From contig NZ_OY764864.1 in the NCBI RefSeq assembly GCF_963668515.1, positions 1,240,001-1,304,000 of the forward strand: a DNA stretch of 64,000 nucleotides, given 5' to 3'. Shown here one piece after another: positions 17,078 to 26,248 of the stretch. The position numbers and the translations under genes were made by a program. The DNA is from an uncultured Ilyobacter sp. Its GTDB lineage: Bacteria; Fusobacteriota; Fusobacteriia; Fusobacteriales; Fusobacteriaceae. Under the pieces are notes generated by a model, which saw only the letters and a list, made by a program, of their open reading frames with translations, made no database searches and was not told where the DNA came from. Within the stretch, counting starts at the first letter, position 1. Each line of letters opens with the position of its first letter.

Positions 17078-19060
17078 TTAGCTTTCCATCATCCCCTCTA
17101 AAATATCATTTTCAGATACTAATATCTCATCTCTTCCGAGGGTTTCCATTATCCATTTCAAAATAAAAGTCCCTGCAATTATTACTTCGGCACGTTTAGG
17201 GGGAAGTCCTTTTATTTTTTTTCTTTCCTCTATATTTTTTGATAAATACAGCTTTATATTTTCCTCTACATTGGCCATTGTAAGACTGTACATGTGCACC
17301 TTTTCAGGATCATAATCAACCATTTCTTCATGAACAGTTACATTAGTTGTAACTGTCCCGGCAACTCCTACAAGGATAAAGTCTCTTTGACTTAACTCCT
17401 TTGCCTCTTTTATCTCATTTTTGACCCATTCCTCAGCCAAGTTTATATTTTCTTCACTGTGATCATCATTTACAAAGAATTTCTCTGTTACTCTGACTGC
17501 TCCTATATCAAAGCTTTTCATAAAGTTTATATTCTCTCTAGAACCATTTATAAACTCTGTGCTTCCTCCTCCTATATCAACTAAGAGAAGCTCACCTTCT
17601 ATATCATCTGAGGCTCCTTTAAAACTTAGCCTTGCCTCTTCGTCTCCTGTGATGCATTTTATTTCAAGACCCGACTCGATCTTTACCTTTTCTATAAAAT
17701 CTTCTCTGTTTGATGAGTCTCTAGTAGCAGAAGTAGCACACACCAGTTTTTCTACAACTCCATAGCTAGCCATTTTTTCAGAATAATTTTTTAGCACATC
17801 CACAGTTCTATTTATTGCACTGTCTAAGAGATAGCCGTTTTGATTTACATCTTCCCCGAGTTTTGTTATTTCAAGATATTTACGAAATTTTCTTTTAATA
17901 GAATATTGATTTTCGTCTTTCTCCACTTCAGATATAAACAATCTGCAGGAATTTGTTCCTATGTCCACAACTCCTTTTATGACTCTTTTATCTATTTCCA
18001 GGTTTACCTCTCTTATTATATCTTCAGATACATCCTCTACAGATACAGTTCCCTTTCCTGTAGGCAGCACAAACTTTATTTTTCCACCTTTATTTTTCTT
18101 ATCCTTTTTCATGAGGGCAATTAGTCTCTCAATCTCCATTTTTACAGGTTCACAATCAATTTCATACTTATCAAATACGATTTTTCCTCTATCTAAAAAT
18201 TCTTTTTCTACATAACCTAGCTTCTGGGACAGTAATATCTCATAGATTATCCCCTTTGCAACGGCTTCTCCGTGGGAATACCCCTTGTACTCAGTGGCTG
18301 TCTCTAAGGCATGGGCATAGGTATGTCCTAGATTTACTATTGCCCTTATCCCTTTTTCTTTTTCATCCTCTTCTACTATATTCTTCTTTATTACGCAAGA
18401 TCTTTTTATTACCTCTATGATTTCTTCTGGTTGCAGGTCTTTTACAGCCTGTGCATTCTCAACCAGATAATCAAAATAGTCATCATCTTTTAAAAATGAA
18501 TGCTTTATGATTTCCCCCATACCTGCCTTAAACTCTTTTTCAGGAAGAGTTTTCAGAAAATCCACATCGATCAAGACGAGTTTTGGCTGATAAAAAGCCC
18601 CTATAAGATTTTTTGCTTTAGGATGGTTTACAGCTACCTTCCCCCCTATACTTGCATCTACCTGTGAGAGCAGAGATGTAGGAATTTGTATAAAGTCAAT
18701 TCCCCTCATATAAGTTGCAGCTACGTATCCACCTAGGTCTGTTATCACACCACCCCCAAGGCTTATTACAAGGGAGCTTCTGTCAAAATCATTTTCCACC
18801 ATAAAATCATATATTCCAAAGGCACTCTCTATACTCTTGTGCTCTTCTCCGTCGCTTATCTCAAAATAACTTATATTTTTTCCTGTGTTTTCAAGAATAT
18901 CCAAAACTTTTTCAGAATAAAGGGCCCCTACTTTTGTATTTGATATCAAAATTATCTTTTCATATTTGGTTACATAATTTTTGAGTTCACCTATTATTCC
19001 TTTGTTTATAAGTATCGGATAGCTCCTATCCCCCAAGTCCATTCTTATCTCTTTCATCAT
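17078..19060 (-). CDS. aroB: 3-dehydroquinate synthase (AroB) fused to Ppx/GppA phosphatase
   Basis: Fusion of 660 residues. Residues 1-350 are AroB, the second enzyme of the shikimate pathway: SLGGGVITDLGGYVAATYMR, PTSLLSQVDASIGGKVAVN, and metal ligands in GMGEIIKH (about 182), NLGHTYAHALE (about 245) and YSHGEAV (about 262). Residues about 360-660 are a Ppx/GppA-type exopolyphosphatase or guanosine-pentaphosphatase: GVVDIGTNSCRLFISEV, TSATRDSSN, TGDEEARLSF, LLVDIGGGSTEF and GVAGTVTT. Both halves look complete and there is no stop or frameshift between them. The phosphatase half is the short type without an HD domain. It is first in an operon with acylphosphatase. Confidence 0.93.
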   Translation of the reverse strand: MMKEIRMDLGDRSYPILINKGIIGELKNYVTKYEKIILISNTKVGALYSEKVLDILENTGKNISYFEISDGEEHKSIESAFGIYDFMVENDFDRSSLVISLGGGVITDLGGYVAATYMRGIDFIQIPTSLLSQVDASIGGKVAVNHPKAKNLIGAFYQPKLVLIDVDFLKTLPEKEFKAGMGEIIKHSFLKDDDYFDYLVENAQAVKDLQPEEIIEVIKRSCVIKKNIVEEDEKEKGIRAIVNLGHTYAHALETATEYKGYSHGEAVAKGIIYEILLSQKLGYVEKEFLDRGKIVFDKYEIDCEPVKMEIERLIALMKKDKKNKGGKIKFVLPTGKGTVSVEDVSEDIIREVNLEIDKRVIKGVVDIGTNSCRLFISEVEKDENQYSIKRKFRKYLEITKLGEDVNQNGYLLDSAINRTVDVLKNYSEKMASYGVVEKLVCATSATRDSSNREDFIEKVKIESGLEIKCITGDEEARLSFKGASDDIEGELLLVDIGGGSTEFINGSRENINFMKSFDIGAVRVTEKFFVNDDHSEENINLAEEWVKNEIKEAKELSQRDFILVGVAGTVTTNVTVHEEMVDYDPEKVHMYSLTMANVEENIKLYLSKNIEERKKIKGLPPKRAEVIIAGTFILKWIMETLGRDEILVSENDILEGMMES

Positions 19061-19422
19061 TTACCATCCCTTCCCATAAAAGTTTCCTTAAATTATACAC
19101 CAATAAACCTGCCATTACAACGGAACAAAAAAAAATACAGACACCCGCCTTACCCCAGTTTTTTTAATATTTTTTATAATATTTACCCTACTTTTAAAAA
19201 CTTTTTTACAATTTTATCCCTATATTCCATGTGGATTTTTTCGGACCGCTTACCTTCCAGAGAGTTTACATTGTTTTTCGTTCTATTTTTAATCACCATT
19301 TCAACCAATTTTTGTCCTTAAAAAATTTCAAACAAATGTTATAATTGTGTATACTTAAATATGGTTATTCAAGACTGCTGATTATGAATTCTAAAAATAC
19401 TTTTCAAAAGGAGAGGAAAATA
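19061..19422. promoter_or_regulatory. Divergent promoter region between aroB-ppx and the epimerase-like gene
   Basis: A 362-base AT-rich spacer without coding. On the minus strand, TTGTAA (19120-19115) and TATAAT (19097-19092) with 17-base spacing form a likely promoter for the aroB-ppx operon. On the plus strand, a TGTTATAAT extended -10 box (19338-19345) probably serves the epimerase-like gene. I saw no riboswitch core or long inverted repeat in the rest. Confidence 0.6.
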
Positions 19423-20295
19423 ATGATAACATCACTCAAAAATGAAAATATTACCATCCAGGTAAAATCCCTCGGCGGAGAATTGACAAGTCTGAAGAAA
19501 AACGACTCTGAATATGAATACATCTGGACTGGAGATTCGAAATATTGGTCTGGTCAGGCACCTGTACTTTTCCCTATAATAGGATCTTTATCTGGAGGAA
19601 CCACGAGTATAGAGGGTAAGAGCTACTCCATGGGAAACCACGGATTTGCCCGTCGGGAAGAATTTCAGTTAGTAGAACAAAAAAAAGACCAATTATTCTA
19701 TTCTTTAAAATATAATGAAAAAACTCTGGCTATGTACCCCTATAAATTTGAGCTACAGATTATATACACCCTTGAAAATTCAGGTGTAAAAATCTCTTAC
19801 AGGGTAATAAATCTCGATGAAAAGACTATATATTTTCAGCTCGGAACTCACCCAGGTTTCAACTGTCCAATGAAAAACGAACTTAATTTTTCAGATTATT
19901 TCCTTGAATTTGATCAAGTAGAAACAGCAAAAAGGTATTACTGTGACGCAAACAACCTTCTAATTGAAAATCGTGAAGAACTGTCTATAAAAGATTCCAA
20001 AAGAATGAACCTAAGTCATGAAATTTTTTACGAAGGAGCCCATTTCCTGAGAGACATAAAATCAAAGGACATCACTTTAAAAAGTGAAAAAGATTCAAGG
20101 TTCATAAAGGTTTCCCGTGAAAATTTCCCTTATCTGGGTATATGGCAGCCAAAGGATGCTCCGTTTTTATGTATAGAACCGTGGCACGGATTAGCTGAAC
20201 CTGCTAGCTTCTCTGGAGATTTTAGTGAAAAGGAACTGATTATCTCACTAGAAAAAGGTCAAGTGCACTCAGCATCACTGATATTTACCGTATAA
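19423..20295 (+). CDS. Aldose 1-epimerase family protein (LacX-like)
   Basis: Galactose-mutarotase-fold protein of 290 residues. Typical family segments are SLGGELTSLKK, GQAPVLFPIIGSLSGG, MGNHGFAR (catalytic His region), FQLGTHPGFNCP (second His) and LGIWQPKDAPFLCIEPWHG (catalytic Glu). This subgroup interconverts anomers of aldoses or hexose 6-phosphates; the sugar is unknown. The start at 19423 follows AGGAGAGG. Upstream in-frame codons back to 19345 lack a ribosome site and cross the -10 box. It is a single gene ended by a terminator at 20321. Confidence 0.85.
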   Translation: MITSLKNENITIQVKSLGGELTSLKKNDSEYEYIWTGDSKYWSGQAPVLFPIIGSLSGGTTSIEGKSYSMGNHGFARREEFQLVEQKKDQLFYSLKYNEKTLAMYPYKFELQIIYTLENSGVKISYRVINLDEKTIYFQLGTHPGFNCPMKNELNFSDYFLEFDQVETAKRYYCDANNLLIENREELSIKDSKRMNLSHEIFYEGAHFLRDIKSKDITLKSEKDSRFIKVSRENFPYLGIWQPKDAPFLCIEPWHGLAEPASFSGDFSEKELIISLEKGQVHSASLIFTV

Positions 20296-20320
20296 AAATC
20301 ATTAAAAAATTTTCATACAA

Positions 20321-20348
20321 AAAAACTCCGGAAAATTCCGGAGTTTTT
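20321..20348. terminator. Bidirectional terminator
   Basis: AAAAACTCCGGAA and TTCCGGAGTTTTT arms around two bases. It separates the epimerase-like gene from converging metK. Confidence 0.94.
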
Positions 20349-20357
20349 ACTTTTATT

Positions 20358-21506
20358 CTATACAAGTTTTTTTATAGCCTCTACCTTGTTTGTTCTTTCC
20401 CAAGGAAGGTCTATGTCTGTCCTTCCTATATGACCGAAGGCTGCCAAATCCTGATACTTAAAGTTTCCTGATCTGAGCTCTAAGGCCAGCTCTATCCCCC
20501 TAGGACTTAGATCAAACACCTTTTGCACTATCTCTGCCAGTTTTACCTCTTCTATCTTTCCTGTTCCAAAGGTATCCACCTTTACAGATGTAGGCTCTAC
20601 AACGCCTATAGCATAAGATAGCTGTATCTCACACTTTTCTGCAAGTTCTGCAGCAACTATATTTTTAGCTACCCATCTCGCTGCATAAGCAGCCGATCTA
20701 TCTACCTTCGAAGGGTCCTTTCCTGAGAAAGCTCCCCCACCGTGTCTGAAGTATCCACCGTAAGTATCTACTATTATCTTTCTTCCTGTGAGTCCTGCAT
20801 CTCCGTGAGGTCCACCGATTACGAATCTTCCTGTTGGATTGATATGGTAATGTTTTACTCTTCCAGGATTCATTTTATATTTTTCAAGGACAGGTTTTAC
20901 AACCTTCTCGATTATTGTCTCATGGATCTCTTCCTGGCTCACTTCAGGATTATGCTGTACAGACACTACTACCGTATCTACATGATCCACAGTCCCGTTT
21001 TTATTATATGCAAGAGTCACCTGAGATTTTGCATCTGGTCTTCCCCAGATTATCTCTTTAGATCTCGCCATTCTTGTATATTTTATGATTATCTCCCTTG
21101 CAAGAACAAGGGCTAAAGGCATAAGTTCAGGTGTTTCTTTTACAGCTCCTCCGAACATTATTCCCTGGTCTCCTGCTCCACCGATATCTACACCCATAGC
21201 TATGTCAGGTGACTGTGAGTGAATTGCATTTAGTACTCCGCAGTCTGAGTCAAATCCCATACCCTGCTTGTATCCGATCTCGTCTATCTTGTCTCTTACT
21301 ATCTTTTGTACATCTACATATGTATTGGTAGTTATCTCTCCTCCTACCACTACCTGACCTGTGGTACAGAACACCTCGCAGGCTACCCTAGAATTTGGAT
21401 CCTCGGCTATGCAAGCATCTAACACCGCATCTGATATCTGGTCGGCTATCTTATCTGGATGGCCCGGTGACACACATTCTGAAGTAAAGAATATTTTGTT
21501 TTCCAT
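20358..21506 (-). CDS. metK: S-adenosylmethionine synthetase MetK
   Basis: Makes S-adenosylmethionine from methionine and ATP. The 382-residue protein has the N-terminal [20 protein letters not shown], the [10 protein letters not shown] nucleotide motif, and [20 protein letters not shown] near the C-terminal third. AGGAGG lies before the ATG. Unlike metNIQ there is no SAM riboswitch in its 70-base leader. Repeat copy C ends directly upstream. Its product feeds the speD-speE pair next door. Confidence 0.98.
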   Translation of the reverse strand: MENKIFFTSECVSPGHPDKIADQISDAVLDACIAEDPNSRVACEVFCTTGQVVVGGEITTNTYVDVQKIVRDKIDEIGYKQGMGFDSDCGVLNAIHSQSPDIAMGVDIGGAGDQGIMFGGAVKETPELMPLALVLAREIIIKYTRMARSKEIIWGRPDAKSQVTLAYNKNGTVDHVDTVVVSVQHNPEVSQEEIHETIIEKVVKPVLEKYKMNPGRVKHYHINPTGRFVIGGPHGDAGLTGRKIIVDTYGGYFRHGGGAFSGKDPSKVDRSAAYAARWVAKNIVAAELAEKCEIQLSYAIGVVEPTSVKVDTFGTGKIEEVKLAEIVQKVFDLSPRGIELALELRSGNFKYQDLAAFGHIGRTDIDLPWERTNKVEAIKKLV

Positions 21507-21574
21507 TTATGATAATCCTCCTTATTTTTTCATCTTTTCATAATTTTATTTTCCACTTATAGCTTAATTAAAAT

Positions 21575-22142
21575 AACCTAAGTTGCTCTTTTATTTTAAA
21601 TTAAAGTATTGAATTTATAAGGATTCGTTACTTTTCTCTTGAAAGAAAAGTAACCAAAAGTTCAAGCCATTGATAAAATCAGCTAAATAACCTTGAAAAT
21701 CCAATAAAAACTCGAAACTCGCTACGCTCAAACAGTCGATTTTTTCTAAGGATTTCACTGCGGTTATTCTTAACGCTGATTTTATCAATGGCAAGGGAAA
21801 AGAGATAAAAACCTCTCGCAAAAAAAAGCATTTATAGTTTTGGTTTTAACTCTGTGAGACTCATTCTTTTTCTCTGCGTCCTCTGTGGCCAAAAGCTTTT
21901 GTCCTTATTCGTGCTAATTTCCCTATCTTTTATTAGTGTCCATTCGTGATAAAATCTTTTGACTTTAATATCGCTCTCCTCCGTGATACTCTCTTCTTTT
22001 CTCTGTGACCAAAAGGTTTTTTTATTATTCGTGTTAATTTCCCTATCTTTTATTAGTGCCCATTCGTGACAAAATCTTTTGACTCTAATATTCAGATAAA
22101 TTCAGTAATTTATCTAAATTTTTTCGGGTAACAACTTGAGTT
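21575..22142 (+). repeat. Intergenic modular repeat element, copy C (two 120-bp units)
   Basis: Ends are inverted repeats (AACCTAAGTTGCT at left, AACAACTTGAGTT at right, extending imperfectly over about 45 bases to TATTGAATTTAT/ATAAATTCAGTA). Inside, GTTACTTTTCT-cttga-AAGAAAAGTAAC forms a hairpin. A central module is bounded by a 17-bp inverted repeat, CCATTGATAAAATCAGC and GCTGATTTTATCAATGG. Two 120-bp tandem units follow. It lies between metK and speE, both on the minus strand. An open minus frame at 21615-21821 is not considered coding. Confidence 0.87.
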
Positions 22143-22159
22143 AAAAAATCTAAAAAATT

Positions 22160-23017
22160 TTACTCAGACTCTTCAAGCATATCCTTCACAAAAGTAGGCA
22201 GTGCAAAAGAAGCCTTGTGAATCTCTGAGTTGTAGTATTTGGTTTTAAGCCCAAATTTTTCCCATTCTTCAGGCTTATGATCTGCTACAGGATCATATTT
22301 CTTAGATGCAAATCCAAAAAGCCAGTGTCCTGAGGGATAAGTTGGGATATGAAATTGATATACCTTTGAAATTGGGAATAGATCTTTTATTCTCTTGTGA
22401 GCCCTTTTCATCTGCCCGGCCTCTTTATCGAAATAAGGACTTTCGTGCTGATTTATAAGAATTCCATCGTCAGATAAGGCTCTAAAGCAGTTTGTGTAAA
22501 ACTCCCTTGTAAAAAGTCCCTCTCCAGGACCTATCGGGTCTGTAGAGTCAACAAGTATTAGGTCATAACTTTTTTCTTCTGCATCTTCTACAAACTTTAG
22601 CCCGTCTTGAAAATAAAGGTTTACCCTTGGATCCTCTAATTTGCAAGATGTCTGTACAAGATATTTCTGACAGAGTCTCACTACTCTTTCATCTATCTCT
22701 ACCATATCTATTTTCTCTATGTGAGGATATCTAGTTATCTCCCTCACAGTTCCTCCGTCTCCACCGCCGATAACAAGGACCTTTTTTATATTGGGATTAG
22801 TTGCAAGGGCAACATGTGAGATCATATCATGATATACAAACTCATCTTTCTCATTGGCCATCATAATTCCGTCAAGGGTAAAGAACTTTCCAAATTCATA
22901 AGAATCAAAAAAGTCCAACTGCTGAAAAGGACTTTTTTCTGTATGAAAATGCTCTTTTATTTTTATAGAAAATTTACACTCTGGTGTCCAATCCTCTGTA
23001 AACCAAAGATTTAGCAT
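22160..23017 (-). CDS. speE: Spermidine synthase SpeE
   Basis: Transfers an aminopropyl group from decarboxylated SAM to putrescine. The 285-residue protein has the family N-terminal beta domain (LWFTEDW, DSYEFGKFFTLDG) and a Rossmann-type core with VLVIGGGDGGTVREITRYP, EIDERVV and the LVDSTDPIGPGEGLF gatekeeping loop. It lies 44 bases after speD, its substrate supplier. Confidence 0.96.
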   Translation of the reverse strand: MLNLWFTEDWTPECKFSIKIKEHFHTEKSPFQQLDFFDSYEFGKFFTLDGIMMANEKDEFVYHDMISHVALATNPNIKKVLVIGGGDGGTVREITRYPHIEKIDMVEIDERVVRLCQKYLVQTSCKLEDPRVNLYFQDGLKFVEDAEEKSYDLILVDSTDPIGPGEGLFTREFYTNCFRALSDDGILINQHESPYFDKEAGQMKRAHKRIKDLFPISKVYQFHIPTYPSGHWLFGFASKKYDPVADHKPEEWEKFGLKTKYYNSEIHKASFALPTFVKDMLEESE

Positions 23018-23061
23018 TAAGTTACCTCCTGATTTTTTTCATTGATGTAAAGATTTTTTAC

Positions 23062-23484
23062 TTATTCAGCATCTGGCTTGAATACTATTTTACCCAGATC
23101 TTCTCCATTTGGATGGAATTTTTTTATTTTTTCAGTCATACCTCTAGGTACCTCTATAGACTCACTTCTGCTAGCTCCAAACATTTTTTCCAGGTAATCA
23201 AAAGCCGTCCACGGATTGATCTTGTCCCCGCATGTAAAAACGTCCACCGATGCATAACCATACTCTGGCCATGTATGAATTGCCAAATGTGATTCAGATA
23301 TTATTACCGCTCCTGAAACTCCGTAAGGATTGAAATGATGAAATACGGAATTCACTATAGTTGCGTTTGCAATTCTAGCCGCCTCATTCATATGTTTTTC
23401 AATAAGTTCAGGGCTTTTCAATACTTCTTCGTCACAGTTGTAGTACTCTATCAAAATGTGTCTCCCTAAAGTTTCTAATTTCAT
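23062..23484 (-). CDS. speD: S-adenosylmethionine decarboxylase proenzyme SpeD
   Basis: Small bacterial/archaeal-type SAM decarboxylase (140 residues) that self-cleaves to a pyruvoyl enzyme. The processing site is in IISESHLAIHTWPEYGYASV: cleavage is expected between Glu and the second Ser of SESH. The catalytic DVFTCGD motif follows. It supplies decarboxylated SAM to SpeE just downstream. Its 5' leader holds a possible terminator hairpin (23564-23593). Confidence 0.96.
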   Translation of the reverse strand: MKLETLGRHILIEYYNCDEEVLKSPELIEKHMNEAARIANATIVNSVFHHFNPYGVSGAVIISESHLAIHTWPEYGYASVDVFTCGDKINPWTAFDYLEKMFGASRSESIEVPRGMTEKIKKFHPNGEDLGKIVFKPDAE

Positions 23485-23900
23485 AATTTCCCTCCCAGTC
23501 TATTCTTAAGACATAAATTAATTTTTTTATATTAACTCCCTGATGCAGGGGCTATTTATAACTTAAAAAAAAACAGATTTTTTTTATCTGTTTCTGTCTA
23601 CTGACATTAAATTAACTATAAAAGTTAATATTAGTAAACTTATTTACAAAAAAAAATGAATATTTTTATAATTTTTAAAGTTCTTTTTTCAAAGGGTAAT
23701 TCCCTCATAGAAAGCCTGTATTTATTAGAATCCATAACATTTTTATTTTTGGAATAGACAACGTAAAGTTTACTATATTTAAATTTTTATGTCAATTATT
23801 TTTTTATCTATTATCTGCAAAACTTGATTTTTTTAATGGGAGATTATATAATGTACCGGTGAAACACTTTAGATAATAAAATTAAAGGGGTTTGAACTAT
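23485..23900. promoter_or_regulatory. Divergent control region between speD and the cupin regulator
   Basis: A 416-base AT-rich spacer. On the minus strand there is a hairpin AAACAGAT...ATCTGTTT followed by a long T-run (23593-23564), which reads as a terminator about 80 bases before speD and could be an attenuator. A small CCC-TGATGCA-GGG hairpin (23538-23550) lies between it and speD. On the plus strand, TTGATT (23824-23829) and TATAAT (23847-23852) with 17-base spacing fit a promoter for the regulator. I recognise no known riboswitch class. Confidence 0.5.
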
Positions 23901-24440
23901 ATGATAATTGGTGAAAAAATAAAAAGGCTGCGACAGGGGAAGCTGCTTACACAGGAGGAGTTAGCAGACAGGTGTGAACTTTCTAAGGGGTTTATCTCAC
24001 AGCTAGAAAGAGACCTTACATCTCCATCTATAGCTACCCTTGTAGATATATTAGAAAGTCTCGGGACAAACTTAAAGGAATTTTTTAATGAAGAGGAAGA
24101 TGAGAAAATCGTATTCTCAAATGATGACTTTTTTGAATTTGAAGATAACGACCTTAAATACAGAATCGACTGGATAGTCCCAAATGCCCAAAAAAATGCC
24201 ATGGAGCCTATTCTTATAACCTTGGCTCAGGAAGGTTCTTACAAATTGGAATCTGCCCACGAGGGAGAGGAGTTCGGGTATGTTTTAAAGGGAAATATCT
24301 ATGTTCATTTGGGGGATAAAAAACACAAGGCTAAAAAAGGGGAAAGTTTTTACTACAAGGCCAAAAAAGACCATTATATATCCAATGCAGGAAAGGTGGA
24401 AGCCAAGGTAATATGGGTAAGTACACCTCCCTCATTTTAA
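23901..24440 (+). CDS. XRE-family regulator with C-terminal cupin domain (PuuR-like)
   Basis: Transcription factor of 179 residues. Residues 1-65 form an XRE helix-turn-helix (LTQEELADRCELSKGFISQL, then ERDLTSPSIATL). Residues about 100-175 are a cupin sensor (EGEEFGYVLKGNIYVHLGDK, KKGESFYY). PuuR-type members respond to polyamines or related amino compounds. Divergent placement from speD-speE suggests polyamine control, which is an inference. ATG 23901 is preferred over an in-frame TTG three codons upstream that touches the AAGGGG site. Confidence 0.88.
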   Translation: MIIGEKIKRLRQGKLLTQEELADRCELSKGFISQLERDLTSPSIATLVDILESLGTNLKEFFNEEEDEKIVFSNDDFFEFEDNDLKYRIDWIVPNAQKNAMEPILITLAQEGSYKLESAHEGEEFGYVLKGNIYVHLGDKKHKAKKGESFYYKAKKDHYISNAGKVEAKVIWVSTPPSF

Positions 24441-24443
24441 AAT

Positions 24444-24470
24444 AAAAAACCAGCCTGAGGCTGGTTTTTT
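24444..24470. terminator. Bidirectional terminator
   Basis: AAAAAACCAGCC and GGCTGGTTTTTT around a 3-base loop. It separates the cupin regulator from the converging FMN-binding protein gene and overlaps the latter's stop codon. Confidence 0.94.
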
Positions 24471-24897
24471 ATTTTAAATCTTTATTAGAAATCTTATATG
24501 ACCCTGGTTGTCCTTTTTCAGCTTTACGAACAAGGTATCTCATCATAACTTTAAATTCTTTACTTGTAGTTGTAGCTCCTGCTATCGAATCAATTTTGTC
24601 TACATCTTTTGATTCCATGAATCTTTTTTCAAGCTTAGAAACGGCATCTTTTATTCCTAATCCCTGTTTCTTCGCCATACTTTGATTATATTTTTTATCC
24701 TTTGTAGCATTTTCACCTTTTTTGTTTTTTCTGTCGTGTCTAACTTCTACTATTTCAGAATCTTTAACAATCATATAGGTAAAAGCTTTCCATCCCCATT
24801 CTGCCTTTTCAGCTTCCACATAATATTTTCCGTCTTGCATCTTTCCAAAAGCCAGTGAAGAAATAACAAAAATACCTATTAATATCCTTTTCATCAT
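24469..24897 (-). CDS. Secreted FMN-binding domain protein
   Basis: Protein of 142 residues with an N-terminal signal peptide (cut near LAFGKM). The FMN-binding motif DSIAGATTTSKEF is near residues 103-115, with the Thr expected to carry covalent FMN, as in NqrC/RnfG-type domains. No lipobox Cys is seen. It probably acts as a small extracytoplasmic flavin electron carrier or a flavinylation substrate. The flavin transferase gene (apbE) is not in the window. It lies 7 bases after an ADP-ribosylglycohydrolase-type gene, perhaps only by operon chance. Confidence 0.8.
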   Translation of the reverse strand: MMKRILIGIFVISSLAFGKMQDGKYYVEAEKAEWGWKAFTYMIVKDSEIVEVRHDRKNKKGENATKDKKYNQSMAKKQGLGIKDAVSKLEKRFMESKDVDKIDSIAGATTTSKEFKVMMRYLVRKAEKGQPGSYKISNKDLK

Positions 24898-24904
24898 ATA
24901 CCTC

Positions 24905-25765
24905 CTAAAAATTTACTCTCTCTAAACTGCACATCTCTTTCAGCCATCTTTTGGGTATGGTGGATTCTGAATAGGCCCCTATAACCATCCCTGCTATTAG
25001 GCCCCTAGCTGCAGAGTCCCCTCCTGACATTACATTTTTTATCATTCCCTCTTCATAATTGTCAGAATACTTGAGTATCAGCAGTATCGTCGCGGGAAAA
25101 GCCCCTTCTATACTGCACGACTGACCCAATTTTTTCACGGCCTCTACGGTATCTGTTTCTACCAGTAACTTTGCTTTTTCTAATTTTTCCGATATCCACC
25201 TATTTTTCATCTCTGCAGATACCTCTTCCATTGCCTCATGAGGCTTTATTCCCTCTAGAACTCTGTATGCTGTTCTTGCAAAAAATTCAGAAGCTGCGAT
25301 TACCTGCTCATTGTTATGGGTAATCTTTGTCTGGACTTTAGAATATTCTACCCCTTTCTCCTCGGAAAAGCAATAGATTATAGGGGCTATCCTAGAAGCG
25401 CCGGCTAAATCATTGGAATGAGAACCCCATTCCTCACCGATTTCTATCATTTCCAGGGTTTTTTTGGTAGCATAATCCATATAGCCATCATACTTTTTCA
25501 TATGAAATTTCCAGAAATCTCTGAAACTCTTTTCGTCAAACTCATATTTTTCCGCCAAGTATTCCAAGAGAAGAAGGGTCTGATCTCCATAGTGGGTATG
25601 CTCCCCTTTTTTTCTGTTTTTATGGAAGCTGTCAGGTAGAGGATCATTGAGATCACTATACTCCCCGAACTCATCCTTTATTTTCTCTGTGTCGTATATC
25701 CAGTGTCCTCCCAGAGAAAAAGCATCTGCCAAAATCGATCCTAAAAGTAATCCTTTCTTGCTCAT
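24905..25765 (-). CDS. ADP-ribosylglycohydrolase family protein
   Basis: All-alpha hydrolase of 286 residues. The N-terminal GSILADAFSLGGHWIYDT and the C-terminal GGDSAARGLIAGMVIGAYSE resemble the metal-binding ends of ADP-ribosylglycohydrolases. The usual GGDTD reads GGDSA here, so one expected metal ligand is missing. The HYGDQTLLLL segment is a variant of the second metal motif. Catalysis may thus be altered, or the protein may act on another substrate. Family is fairly sure, reaction is not. Confidence 0.75.
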   Translation of the reverse strand: MSKKGLLLGSILADAFSLGGHWIYDTEKIKDEFGEYSDLNDPLPDSFHKNRKKGEHTHYGDQTLLLLEYLAEKYEFDEKSFRDFWKFHMKKYDGYMDYATKKTLEMIEIGEEWGSHSNDLAGASRIAPIIYCFSEEKGVEYSKVQTKITHNNEQVIAASEFFARTAYRVLEGIKPHEAMEEVSAEMKNRWISEKLEKAKLLVETDTVEAVKKLGQSCSIEGAFPATILLILKYSDNYEEGMIKNVMSGGDSAARGLIAGMVIGAYSESTIPKRWLKEMCSLERVNF

Positions 25766-25864
25766 GAAAAACCCCCTCCTTTTCCTATATTTTTACTGTT
25801 TGAGGTTCTTCTTTCCTTTTTTATAGCACACAACAATTTGACGTCTATAATTCAAAAATAGTTT

Positions 25865-26152
25865 TTAAAACTTTTCGATATATGACGCTATATCCACTAT
25901 CTCATCTTCACAGTTATCCTCTATATAAGCTATCATTTTCCCCTCTATACTCTCTGCTAGACTGTAACTTCCAGATACAAAGGAAAAACCTAAAATCGAA
26001 AAATTTTTATTGTCCTGGAGTTCCACCTCTGTAAGCTGTGTCTTAAACTTTGATGTAAACTTATCCTTTATGCTTCTCAATCTCATCCTCTTGTCTTTCA
26101 GGGAAAAACTGATGACAAATCTTATTTTAATCTTCACTGCAGCCACATACAT
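25865..26152 (-). CDS. DUF503 family protein (YlxP-like)
   Basis: Conserved small protein of 95 residues with a ferredoxin-like fold predicted for the family. The FSLKDKRMRLRSIKDKFTSK stretch is the DUF503 hallmark, followed by a QLTEVELQDN segment. In many bacteria such genes lie near rbfA and nusA, but not here. Function is unknown; a ribosome-linked role is only suggested by context in other genomes. Confidence 0.85.
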   Translation of the reverse strand: MYVAAVKIKIRFVISFSLKDKRMRLRSIKDKFTSKFKTQLTEVELQDNKNFSILGFSFVSGSYSLAESIEGKMIAYIEDNCEDEIVDIASYIEKF

Positions 26153-26248
26153 AGATTACTCCCCCTTTTTTATTGAAAATTTTCTTTACTTATGAATGGT
26201 TTTCAAGTAATAATTTATTATGATACACTATTTAAGAGGAGGAATGCA

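Noticed and set aside
21507..21574. SAM riboswitch before metK
   Set aside because: The 68-base leader is too short and has none of the S-box motifs that are evident before metN.
21615..21821. Minus-strand frame of 68 codons inside repeat copy C
   Set aside because: It lies wholly in the foldback module of the repeat, is not kept open in the related copy F, and has no ribosome site.
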